64,000 nt of DNA from Lachnospiraceae bacterium (GTDB lineage: Bacteria; Bacillota; Clostridia; Lachnospirales; Lachnospiraceae). The stretch spans positions 62,001 to 126,000 of the forward strand of contig JAFTPP010000011.1 in the NCBI GenBank assembly GCA_017463255.1, written 5' to 3'. Every line of letters starts with the position of its first letter. Position 1 is the first letter of the stretch. Under the pieces are notes generated by a model. It was not told the DNA's origin. It saw nothing but the letters and a program-made list of their open reading frames with translations, and searched no databases. Positions 54,496-62,897 of this stretch are shown here, one piece after another. Position numbers and translations under genes: made by a program.

Positions 54496-56061
54496 ATGGC
54501 GATATTTTTTTTGGTAGCGATTACAACGTTACTGCCGCTTTACCTGGGCATGTTATACAATAAATTATTTGATAAGAGGGAAAACAGCGGATTCATAACG
54601 TATCTGGCAGGAGTGTTCCTTCTTTTTGGCGTGTTTGAATTAGTGTGCGTGATAGGCATTAAATTGGATTTTACGTTGGAAAAGCTTACTGTAATATATG
54701 CAGGTGTTATTTCGGTAATGCTGCTTGCGTCGTTATTTGTATGCGCAAAAGAGATGTCAAAGCTTTTGGCATCCCTGCATCCTATGATAACAATCAAAAA
54801 AGATTCCTTTGTTTTTGTTATTTTAGCGGCCCTGTTATGTGGGGGGATTTTAGTCTACAACAGTTATGGTTATTATGATACGGTGCTTGAAACCACACGG
54901 ACTACTTTAGCATCGGATTCCTTGTACATGGTTAATCCTTTGACGGGTGCGGTTATGGAAAACGGCATGTACCCGATTAATCAGCTGTATACACTTCCGC
55001 TTTTTTATGCTGTGCTTTCCAATATTTCGGGATTGGATGCCGGCATGGTTGTAGATACGTTTGTTCCGGTTTGGATTTTGTTGGTGCATTTGCTGATTGT
55101 GGATAAAATCGGTAAGAAAGCAGGGCTTAATAGGTATTTCATTTGCTACTATGCGGGACTTATATTGTTTAGTAAGAATCTGGTTGATAGTGAAGGTTTT
55201 TCGTTGCTGCATCAGGGATATCACGGCAACACCATTATTTTGGCGGTATTAATTCCGGGAGCTGTGATGCTTCTGTACCATGTTTGGAAAGAACGGAGTA
55301 GCCTGCTTTCGAAGTTATATGTCATCGGAGTTACAGGACTTAGTGGGGTCATGCTTTTGTATTTACCGGCTTTTAAAGAGCTGATGCATTTTTCTCCGGT
55401 ATATATTGTGATTGCCACTGTTTATACGTTGGTTGTAAAAAAAGATATGACCCGGAAACAATGGATGTGGTATGGAGCATTTATAGTGCTTTCCCTGGTT
55501 TGTGATGCTTCGTTTGCGTTTGCTGCCTACGTTCTGAATGATGTGTGTGTGAGATTTAAAGAGACAAAAAAACGGAAACTGGTTTGTGCACTTACCTGCC
55601 TTTTTGTGATTCTTCAGGGAAGCGTGCTTTTATATCCTAAGGGGGATGCTGCATATAAAGGCAAGAGTGGTAAAGACGCGGAAATAGAAGTAATTGAATA
55701 TTTGCAAACTGTAAAAAAAGAATCGGAAACAATGGTTCTTGCGGCACCCCGTCCAATCATGGAAGAAGTTAGAAAACTGACAGGCGATATTGTACTTGCC
55801 TACGGCAGAAATTATTGGGAAGATTCGTTAAATAAGGAAATTGGGGATATTTATGATGATGAAGCCTATTCTTTATATTCTGCACTGGTGGAAATGGAAG
55901 TTACGTCTCCGGTTTCTGATGATTTGATGATTGGAGTAAGTAACAGGGCGTTAGATAAAGAGTGTACGATGCTTGTTACTCTTGTAGAACTTCCTGAAGA
56001 TGCTACGGATTGGGAGCTTTTACGTGAAATAAATGGCTATTATATTTATGCTGTGATATAA
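54496..56061 (+). CDS. Polytopic membrane protein of the polysaccharide cluster (DUF6077-like)
   Basis: A 521-residue protein with about ten transmembrane segments to residue 375 and a C-terminal soluble part of about 145 residues. I recognise no catalytic motif; the layout resembles DUF6077 proteins seen in clostridial surface-polymer loci. It could be a glycosyltransferase of the C superfamily, a polymerase, or a flippase accessory, but none is shown. It begins the assembly cluster behind its own promoter, with AAGGGG as ribosome binding site. Confidence 0.6.
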   Translation: MAIFFLVAITTLLPLYLGMLYNKLFDKRENSGFITYLAGVFLLFGVFELVCVIGIKLDFTLEKLTVIYAGVISVMLLASLFVCAKEMSKLLASLHPMITIKKDSFVFVILAALLCGGILVYNSYGYYDTVLETTRTTLASDSLYMVNPLTGAVMENGMYPINQLYTLPLFYAVLSNISGLDAGMVVDTFVPVWILLVHLLIVDKIGKKAGLNRYFICYYAGLILFSKNLVDSEGFSLLHQGYHGNTIILAVLIPGAVMLLYHVWKERSSLLSKLYVIGVTGLSGVMLLYLPAFKELMHFSPVYIVIATVYTLVVKKDMTRKQWMWYGAFIVLSLVCDASFAFAAYVLNDVCVRFKETKKRKLVCALTCLFVILQGSVLLYPKGDAAYKGKSGKDAEIEVIEYLQTVKKESETMVLAAPRPIMEEVRKLTGDIVLAYGRNYWEDSLNKEIGDIYDDEAYSLYSALVEMEVTSPVSDDLMIGVSNRALDKECTMLVTLVELPEDATDWELLREINGYYIYAVI

Positions 56062-56090
56062 TTTGATTAACACATTATGGGAGAAACGTT

Positions 56091-57020
56091 ATGAGTTTAT
56101 TAAGTATTATAGTGCCTTGCTATAACGAGGAGGAAAATGTTCCGTATTTTTATGATGAATTAATGAAGCTTAGTAACTTTTTTGAAGAAAAAGAGTTAGA
56201 AGTTGAAGTGATATATGTGAATGACGGATCTAAGGATAAGACTGTAGAAGCTGTCAGGGAATTGCACGAAAAAGATGAGAGGGTTCATTTGATTTCCTTT
56301 AGCAGAAATTTTGGTAAGGAAGCGGCAATTTATGCCGGTTTACAGAAAGCAAAAGGAGACTATGCGGTATTAATGGACGCAGATTTGCAGGACCCGCCTG
56401 CGTTACTTCCTGATATGTTTGCTTACATTGAGCAGGGCTATGATTCTGTTGCTACAAGACGTGTAAGCAGAAAGGGAGAACCCAAAATCCGTTCTTTTTT
56501 TGCCAGAAGATTTTATGGATTAATGCGTCGTATATCTAAAACGGAAATCGTAGACGGAGCCAGAGATTATCGTCTTATGAGCAGACAAGTGGTGGATGCG
56601 ATTTTATCGTTAAGCGAGTATAACCGGTTTACAAAAGGAATTTTTGGATGGGTAGGATATGAGACCAAATGGTTGGAATATGAGAATGTGGAAAGAGTGA
56701 AAGGCGAAACCAAGTGGTCTTTCTGGAAATTGTTAATTTATTCCATGGAAGGTATCATGGCGTTTTCCACAGTGCCATTGGCACTTGCCAGCATATTCGG
56801 CATTCTGTTTTGCGTGCTTGCTTTTGTTATGACAGTGTTCATTGTGGTGAGGGCAGCGATTTTTGGAGACCCGGTTGCTGGCTGGCCGTCCTTAGTAAGC
56901 GTTATTTTGGTAATCGGTGGCGTTCAGCTGTTCTGCATGGGCGTTCTTGGGCAATATTTGGCTAAGACCTATATGGAAGTGAAAAAACGTCCTATTTATT
57001 TGATTAAAGAGGAACTATAA
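56091..57020 (+). CDS. Polyprenyl-phosphate glycosyltransferase (GT2, DPM1/GtrB type)
   Basis: A 309-residue GT2 enzyme with an N-terminal GT-A domain (IIVPCYNEEENVPYFYDEL, FSRNFGKEAAIYAGL, MDADLQDPPALLPDM with the DxD) and two C-terminal transmembrane helices (about 230-255 and 265-290). This layout transfers a sugar from a nucleotide donor to undecaprenyl phosphate, feeding membrane-bound transferases. It follows the polytopic protein by 29 bases, which is a typical partner for such donors. Confidence 0.9.
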   Translation: MSLLSIIVPCYNEEENVPYFYDELMKLSNFFEEKELEVEVIYVNDGSKDKTVEAVRELHEKDERVHLISFSRNFGKEAAIYAGLQKAKGDYAVLMDADLQDPPALLPDMFAYIEQGYDSVATRRVSRKGEPKIRSFFARRFYGLMRRISKTEIVDGARDYRLMSRQVVDAILSLSEYNRFTKGIFGWVGYETKWLEYENVERVKGETKWSFWKLLIYSMEGIMAFSTVPLALASIFGILFCVLAFVMTVFIVVRAAIFGDPVAGWPSLVSVILVIGGVQLFCMGVLGQYLAKTYMEVKKRPIYLIKEEL

Positions 57021-57770
57021 ATGAAAAAAATCAGTATCGTGGTGCCGGTCTATAATGCGAGCCGTTTTTTAAAGGAAACCATTAGGAGTGTGCAAGCGCA
57101 GACTTATTCTGATTGGGAACTTTTATTGGTGGACGACTGTTCTAAAGATAACAGCAGACAGGTAATCGAAGAGGAGGCCAAGTCGGATTTAAGAATCAGA
57201 CTGATTGCCCTTACAAAAAACGGCGGTGCCGCCAATGCGAGAAACGAGGGAATCAAACAGGCGAAGGGACGTTACCTTGCATTTATTGATGCGGATGATT
57301 TGTGGAAACCGGACAAGCTTGAAAAAGAGCTTCGGTTTATGGAAGAAAAAGAAGCAGCCTTTGTTTTTACCGGATATGAATTTGCGGATGAACAGGGGAA
57401 TGGTATGGGAAAGATAGTGAATGTACCGGAAACCATAACCTATAAACAGGCACTTGGAAACACTACTATTTTTACTTCTACCGTGTTGATTGATTGGGAT
57501 AAATTGGACAAAAGTCTTACAATGATGCCTGATGTAAAAAGTGAAGATACAGCCACATGGTGGCAGATTCTTAGAAGCGGGGTAACAGGATACGGTCTTA
57601 ATGAGAATCTGGTTTTGTATCGACGCAGTGAGAATACGTTATCCTCTAATAAAGTAGAGGCGGTTAAACGTATTTGGTATTTGTATCGCAAAGTAGAGAA
57701 GTTAAATCTTTTTTTAAGTATATGGTATTTTCTTCAGTATGCCATGAGAGCTGTACTTCGAAGAATTTAG
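57021..57770 (+). CDS. Glycosyltransferase family 2
   Basis: A 249-residue GT2 enzyme: VSIVVPVYNA-like start (ISIVVPVYNASRFLKET), QAQTYSDWELLLVDDCSKDNS, GGAANARNEGIKQAKGRYL and the DxD-type FIDADDLWKPDKLE. It is short with no clear membrane helix, so it probably acts at the cytoplasmic face on lipid-linked intermediates. Its ATG directly follows the stop of the preceding gene, indicating coupled translation. The sugar is unknown. Confidence 0.88.
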   Translation: MKKISIVVPVYNASRFLKETIRSVQAQTYSDWELLLVDDCSKDNSRQVIEEEAKSDLRIRLIALTKNGGAANARNEGIKQAKGRYLAFIDADDLWKPDKLEKELRFMEEKEAAFVFTGYEFADEQGNGMGKIVNVPETITYKQALGNTTIFTSTVLIDWDKLDKSLTMMPDVKSEDTATWWQILRSGVTGYGLNENLVLYRRSENTLSSNKVEAVKRIWYLYRKVEKLNLFLSIWYFLQYAMRAVLRRI

Positions 57771-57782
57771 AAAGAGGACAAA

Positions 57783-59156
57783 ATGAGGCGAGTTGAGTCG
57801 TTTAAGAGAATGATATTGTTTTTTATGTCTACGGTCTGTATTGCATTTCAGACAGTAGTATATTCTAAAGTGTGGTTTGGTTTTTACTCGGAACAAATCT
57901 GGAAACAGTATTATTCCAAAGGGCATCTTTTGATGATTGCATTCTATGCAGTGTTGTTATTTCTCTTTTCTAAGATTTATGGCGGACTGAAAATAGGATA
58001 TTTAAAGACCACGGAAGTAATGTTTTCCCAGATTTTTGCAACAATCTGTGTGAATGTCATTACCTATGTACAGATTGTCATGCTGGCGTTAAAAATTGTA
58101 GACCCAAAACCAATGCTTGCTATGACGGTAGTGGAGTTTGTGGGTATCGTTGTTTGGACCAACATAGCTGCATGGGTTTATAAAAATATATTCCCACCAA
58201 GAGATATGCTGGTTGTCTATGGAGAACGTCCTATCGAGGATATCTTAAGCAAGTTCGCAACAAGAAAAGATAAATACAATATTTGTAAATGTATCAATAT
58301 AAGCGAAGGAATAGACAGAATTTGTGAAGAAGCCACACAACGATATGATGCGGTGGTATTGTGGGATATTCCTGTAGATGCCCGTAATAAAATTTTGAAA
58401 TTCTGTTTTGGGAAAAGTATACGAATCTATATGATGCCTAAAATCCCGGATGTGTTGATTAAGGGAGCCGATCAGTTACATTTATTTGACACACCGATTT
58501 TGCTGATCCGTGAGTATGAATTAAAATTTGAAGAAAGATTTATCAAGCGATTAATAGATGTTCTTTTTTCGCTGTTGCTGATTATTATAGCTTCTCCTTT
58601 TATGCTGCTTACAGCCATTGCCATTAAGATATATGACAGAGGACCTGTATTTTATAAGCAAATCCGTTGTACCAGAGATTGCAAAGAGTTTGCCATCATA
58701 AAATTCAGAAGCATGCGTGTAGACGCGGAGAAGGATGGCGTGGCAAGACTTGCGCAGAAAAATGACAACAGAATCACTCCCGTTGGAAAGTTTATCCGCA
58801 TGACCAGATTAGATGAGTTGCCACAGTTATTTAATATTTTAAAGGGTGACATGTCCTTTATCGGACCAAGACCGGAACGTCCTGAAATCATGCAACAGTA
58901 TTTACAGGATATGCCGGAATTTATATATCGTACCAAGGTGAAGGCAGGACTTGCAGGATATGCGCAGGTATATGGCAAGTATAATACCACACCATATGAT
59001 AAGTTAAAGCTGGATTTGTTTTATATAGAGAATTACAGCTTATGGCTGGATTTAAAATTGATGTTATTAACCTTAAAAATTGTATTTAAGCCGGAAAGTA
59101 CCGAGGGGGTTGAAAGCTCTCAGGTTACAGCACTTAAATCAGAAGAGGATAAGTAA
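57783..59156 (+). CDS. Polyprenyl-phosphate sugar phosphotransferase (initiating transferase)
   Basis: Adds the first sugar-1-phosphate to undecaprenyl phosphate. The 457 residues have an N-terminal region with four to five transmembrane helices and a C-terminal catalytic domain with the re-entrant helix (IKRLIDVLFSLLLIIIASP), GPVFYKQIRCTRDCKEF, FRSMRVDAE, the Asp-Glu dyad in MTRLDELPQLFNIL, and SFIGPRPERPEI. This is the WbaP/CpsE layout. It overlaps the next gene by one base (TAATG). The first sugar is not predictable. Confidence 0.93.
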   Translation: MRRVESFKRMILFFMSTVCIAFQTVVYSKVWFGFYSEQIWKQYYSKGHLLMIAFYAVLLFLFSKIYGGLKIGYLKTTEVMFSQIFATICVNVITYVQIVMLALKIVDPKPMLAMTVVEFVGIVVWTNIAAWVYKNIFPPRDMLVVYGERPIEDILSKFATRKDKYNICKCINISEGIDRICEEATQRYDAVVLWDIPVDARNKILKFCFGKSIRIYMMPKIPDVLIKGADQLHLFDTPILLIREYELKFEERFIKRLIDVLFSLLLIIIASPFMLLTAIAIKIYDRGPVFYKQIRCTRDCKEFAIIKFRSMRVDAEKDGVARLAQKNDNRITPVGKFIRMTRLDELPQLFNILKGDMSFIGPRPERPEIMQQYLQDMPEFIYRTKVKAGLAGYAQVYGKYNTTPYDKLKLDLFYIENYSLWLDLKLMLLTLKIVFKPESTEGVESSQVTALKSEEDK

Positions 59157-60154
59157 TGGAACCAAACAATTTACAGGAAAAAGTGGATTCTTTGAGCGTT
59201 TTTATCCGGGTGTTCAGACACTTTAGAGCATTGCTTTTGTCAACCATTATAGGTGCGGCGGTTGCTGCTTTATTATATTATGTGGCGGTTGATGTGATGC
59301 CGGGAGAGCCGGATTATACTTCGGAAGCGACTGTGTATTTGGAGTTTGAACCCGGAACGTTAGAAGCATTTCAGTATTTTAATGCATATACGTGGCGTCA
59401 GATAGCAAAATCCAATATGATAACAGATTTGGTTATGCCTTTTTTACCGGAGGATTATTCCAAGGAAGAACTGGTTAGTTCCATATGGGTAGAATTAAAG
59501 GCGGATGTGCGTGTTATGACGATTCAAATTCGAAGCCCCAAGAAAGAACGCGCGGATGTTATGATGGATGCTATGATTAAGGGACTTGGACAGTTCGGGG
59601 AAAACCGGCCTGAGTTTGTAAGCATTTATGAGATTGGCGTTAATGAAGCTGAGCGGATACCGAGAAAATTGTTAACAGAGCGTGCGGCAGGACTGGGCGC
59701 AGTATGCGGATTTTTGCTTTGTCTTGCGGTCACATTTGTGAAAGAAATTCTGAATAATGCTATTTATACCCCGACAGAATGCAAGAAAAGATTCGGTTTA
59801 TTTACGGAAGCAGTATTCTTAAAAGATGGAAAACCGTGGAATGACAATGAGTGGGAATTAAGCAAAGAAAAGGTTGCAAGTGGTGTAATACTTGCACTGA
59901 AACCGTGTGAATTGCAGAAAACAATGGAACTTACAGGGACCATAAAAGGTTATGTGTATGATGAGTTGACTGTGGAAACGGTGAATGAACTTAAGAATGC
60001 GGATGATGTGTTCTTACACGTTACTTGGGGAGAAACTCCGGGCACACAAGTGGAGTATATAGTCTTTGAGTGTGAAAAAAGAGGAATTAATCTTACGTCT
60101 GTTGTCATTACGGAGGCGGATGCAAGATTTTTAAAGAAGTATTATCGTAAGTAA
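59156..60154 (+). CDS. Wzz/CapA-like chain-length protein with a degenerate kinase-like C-terminus
   Basis: A 332-residue polysaccharide co-polymerase. The first transmembrane helix (LLLSTIIGAAVAALLYYVAV, about 25-45) and the second (AGLGAVCGFLLCLAVTFV, about 175-195) bracket an extracytoplasmic domain as in Wzz and YveK. The remaining 135 residues resemble the end of a BY-kinase: TPTECKKRFGL and DVFLHVTWGETPGTQVEYIVFECEKRGINLTSVVI, but no Walker A motif is present, so kinase activity is unlikely. No separate CpsD kinase is seen in the window. The kinase resemblance is my alignment by eye. Confidence 0.75.
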   Translation: MEPNNLQEKVDSLSVFIRVFRHFRALLLSTIIGAAVAALLYYVAVDVMPGEPDYTSEATVYLEFEPGTLEAFQYFNAYTWRQIAKSNMITDLVMPFLPEDYSKEELVSSIWVELKADVRVMTIQIRSPKKERADVMMDAMIKGLGQFGENRPEFVSIYEIGVNEAERIPRKLLTERAAGLGAVCGFLLCLAVTFVKEILNNAIYTPTECKKRFGLFTEAVFLKDGKPWNDNEWELSKEKVASGVILALKPCELQKTMELTGTIKGYVYDELTVETVNELKNADDVFLHVTWGETPGTQVEYIVFECEKRGINLTSVVITEADARFLKKYYRK

Positions 60155-60179
60155 AATACCGGGGAATGAGAGGTGCAAC

Positions 60180-60962
60180 ATGAATTTACAGTTGTTGGTA
60201 GCTGCAGTTGAAGAAGATGTAATTAAACTGTCTAACAAGATGAATATTGGCTCAGATGCGATTATTGTAAATCAGGGAGATTCCTATGAATTTGTTCAGT
60301 ATAAGCATCGGGGGGGACGCAATATTGTTGCTTATACCTTCGCTGAAAGAGGCGTGGGATTAAGCAGAAATACTGCTTTAATGCGTGCGGACGCGGATAT
60401 TGTTCTCTTTTCTGACTGCGATATTGTATATGAAGATGATTATCGGGAAAAAGTGCTTAGTGAATTTGAAAAAAATCCTAAGGCCGACATGATTCTTTTT
60501 AATGTAGATGTGGAACCTGACAGAAAAACATACCAGATAGATGATTATGGCAGAGTGCGTTGGTACAACTGCGGAAGGTATCCCACATACAGTATGGCGG
60601 TGAGACTGGATAAGCTTCGTAAGCATAATATTTGCTTTTCATTGCTTTTTGGCGGTGGCGCAAAATACAGTAACGGAGAGGACAGTCTATTTATCAGGGA
60701 TTGTATCAAGAAGGGGCTTAAGGTATATAAAGCACCTGTGTTAATTGGAGCGGAAACACCGGGAGAGTCCACCTGGTTTCGGGGATATACAGAGAAATTT
60801 TTTGTGGACAGAGGAGTGTTGTATCACTATTTGTATGGGCGTTTGGCACCGATTATGGCAAGACGCTTTATACATAAGAATAAAGAGACGATGTGCCAAT
60901 TTATAACAACACGTATGGCATTAAAATTTATGAAGCAGGGAATGAAAGAAGCAAAGAAATGA
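60180..60962 (+). CDS. Glycosyltransferase, GT-A fold
   Basis: A 260-residue glycosyltransferase with the DxD motif in FSDCDIVYEDDYREK, GVGLSRNTALMRADADIVL, and GGGAKYSNGEDSLFIRDC near residue 160. It resembles GT2-like enzymes, but the N-terminus (LQLLVAAVEEDVIKLSNKM) is atypical. Its stop overlaps the ATG of the next gene (ATGA), so they are translationally coupled. Donor unknown. Confidence 0.8.
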   Translation: MNLQLLVAAVEEDVIKLSNKMNIGSDAIIVNQGDSYEFVQYKHRGGRNIVAYTFAERGVGLSRNTALMRADADIVLFSDCDIVYEDDYREKVLSEFEKNPKADMILFNVDVEPDRKTYQIDDYGRVRWYNCGRYPTYSMAVRLDKLRKHNICFSLLFGGGAKYSNGEDSLFIRDCIKKGLKVYKAPVLIGAETPGESTWFRGYTEKFFVDRGVLYHYLYGRLAPIMARRFIHKNKETMCQFITTRMALKFMKQGMKEAKK

Positions 60963-62062
60963 TTTTATATTGTGGATTAGTTCTTGTGACCTGTTGCTTT
61001 GCCTATCCCATTGTAACGCGGTATATGTGGCAGACATCAGTAAGAACACGGTTAATTCCATATAGTTATTCGAAACAACAGATGTTGAACGGTGTATGCT
61101 TTGCCGTTCTGTTTCTGTTGTTGTTTGCTGTTTCGGCATTCCGATATGGGGTGGGGATTGATTACAACCAATATCGGAACAATTTTGATGCGATTTTTTA
61201 CGGTGACTTTGTGGTGACGGAGATGGGATATAATGCCCTTGTAAAGCTGGTATACTGGCTTGCCGGAAGCCGCAACTATAAGATTATTTTTGCAATTTTT
61301 TCTTTTGTGACAGTGGCTGTATTTTTGAGGGCTATGGCGAAGCAGAGTGAGAAGTTTTTTATAAGCTTCTATCTGTTTATGACTTTGGGATTATATTTCA
61401 CTTCATTTAATATCATGCGTTATTATTTTACGTTAGGCTTTGCTCTTTTATTAATGAAGGATGTTAATGACAAGAAGTATTTGAAGTTTTTATTGCTAAC
61501 ACTGCTTTTATCCTTGTTTCATAAGTCGGTGTTAATTATTATTCCCATCTATTTTCTGGCAAATCTTAAGTGGAAAAGATGGCAACTTGCAGCCTTGGCG
61601 TTATTGGCTTCTACGGGTTTGTTTTTTGATGAATTGTACATGAAACTCTTTGTGGCAATATATTCTTCTTATGAAGGAACTGAGTTTCTGAATGATACGG
61701 GAGGAAGTCTGATTGGCATTATCCGATGTGTGGCAGTGATTGCTTTGGCACTTATTTATTATGAGGATGCAATCAAAGATAATCCGAAGAATCAATTCTA
61801 TTTACGCTTGAATTATTTTGCATTGCTGCTCTATGTTTTTTTTACTTTCGTGCCAATGTTGTCAAGGCTTGGATATTATATGACAGTGAGTCAGATTTTG
61901 CTTATACCGTCTATATTGGTTAGGATAAAAGCTGTAAAGCAGAGAAGATTTTTTACGGCGGCTACCATCTGTTTTGGAATTGGTTATTTTGTATTGTTTT
62001 TAATGCAGGCGGATGATCCGTCTATTATGTTACTGCCGTATGAAACGTGGTTATTAAAATAA
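60959..62062 (+). CDS. EpsG-like polysaccharide polymerase
   Basis: A 367-residue protein with ten or so transmembrane helices and the EpsG-family pattern FRYGVGIDYNQYRNNFDAIF, EMGYNALVKLVYWL and FHKSVLIIIPIYF. EpsG-type proteins are candidate Wzy-like polymerases. The start is the ATG at 60959 that overlaps the preceding stop (ATGA); a longer in-frame start at 60893 is unlikely. It sits between transferases in the cluster. Confidence 0.82.
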   Translation: MILYCGLVLVTCCFAYPIVTRYMWQTSVRTRLIPYSYSKQQMLNGVCFAVLFLLLFAVSAFRYGVGIDYNQYRNNFDAIFYGDFVVTEMGYNALVKLVYWLAGSRNYKIIFAIFSFVTVAVFLRAMAKQSEKFFISFYLFMTLGLYFTSFNIMRYYFTLGFALLLMKDVNDKKYLKFLLLTLLLSLFHKSVLIIIPIYFLANLKWKRWQLAALALLASTGLFFDELYMKLFVAIYSSYEGTEFLNDTGGSLIGIIRCVAVIALALIYYEDAIKDNPKNQFYLRLNYFALLLYVFFTFVPMLSRLGYYMTVSQILLIPSILVRIKAVKQRRFFTAATICFGIGYFVLFLMQADDPSIMLLPYETWLLK

Positions 62063-62080
62063 CAAAGAAGGATTGAATAG

Positions 62081-62878
62081 ATGAAGTTTTCAATTATTGT
62101 AGTATGCTTGAATCCGGGCGACAAACTGTTTGAAACCATAGAGACTATACAGAGCCAGACTTACAAGAATTATGAAGTTGTGGTTAAGGATGGCATGTCT
62201 ACGGATGGCTCCGTGGATAAGCTTCCGGCAGAAGAACGGATACGTGTATTTAAGGAAAAAGACAAGAGTATTTATGACGCCATGAACCAGGCAGTAAAGT
62301 ATGCTACGGGAGATTATTATTTTTTCTTAAACTGTGGAGATTTGTTTTATTCCGATACAGTGTTGGAAGAAGTGGCAGGTTTTATAGAAGAGAAAAAGAA
62401 ACAAGGTGAAAAATGCGATATTGTGTATGGCAATACTTATGAGCAAAAGACGGGAACGGTGGTTACATCAACCCCTAAGATAAACGGGTTTTCCTGTTAT
62501 CGCAATGTTCCCTGTCATCAGACTTGTTTTTATGCATCAGATATGTTTAAAGAACGCGCCTATCTTCCTGAATACAGAGTGAGAGGGGATTATGAGCACT
62601 TTTTATATTGCTTTTACAAGTTGAAGGCTTCCATAAGCTCCATGCCCATTGTGATATCTTATTATGAGGGCGGAGGATTTTCGGAATCAAAAGCTAATAG
62701 AAAACGCTCGAAGCGTGAGCATAAAGAGATTGTACGTATTTATATGACTTTTATGGAAAGATTCAGATATAAGACAATACTGCTTCTTACATTGGCACCA
62801 CTTAGAAAGAAAATTGCTGAAAGTAAGAGCATGTCAGGGGTATATAATAAGCTAAAATCCTACTTATACCACAGGTGA
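62081..62878 (+). CDS. Glycosyltransferase family 2 (WbbS-like)
   Basis: A 265-residue GT2 enzyme: FSIIVVCLNPGDKLFETI, SQTYKNYEVVVKDGMSTDGS, FKEKDKSIYDAMNQAVK and FLNCGDLFYSDTV in the place of the DxD. The pattern matches a GT2 group common in surface-polymer loci. Its C-terminal half contains GGGFSES and a basic, helical tail. It begins 18 bases after the polymerase. Confidence 0.87.
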   Translation: MKFSIIVVCLNPGDKLFETIETIQSQTYKNYEVVVKDGMSTDGSVDKLPAEERIRVFKEKDKSIYDAMNQAVKYATGDYYFFLNCGDLFYSDTVLEEVAGFIEEKKKQGEKCDIVYGNTYEQKTGTVVTSTPKINGFSCYRNVPCHQTCFYASDMFKERAYLPEYRVRGDYEHFLYCFYKLKASISSMPIVISYYEGGGFSESKANRKRSKREHKEIVRIYMTFMERFRYKTILLLTLAPLRKKIAESKSMSGVYNKLKSYLYHR

Positions 62879-62897
62879 TATCGGGAAGGAGCCGGAC

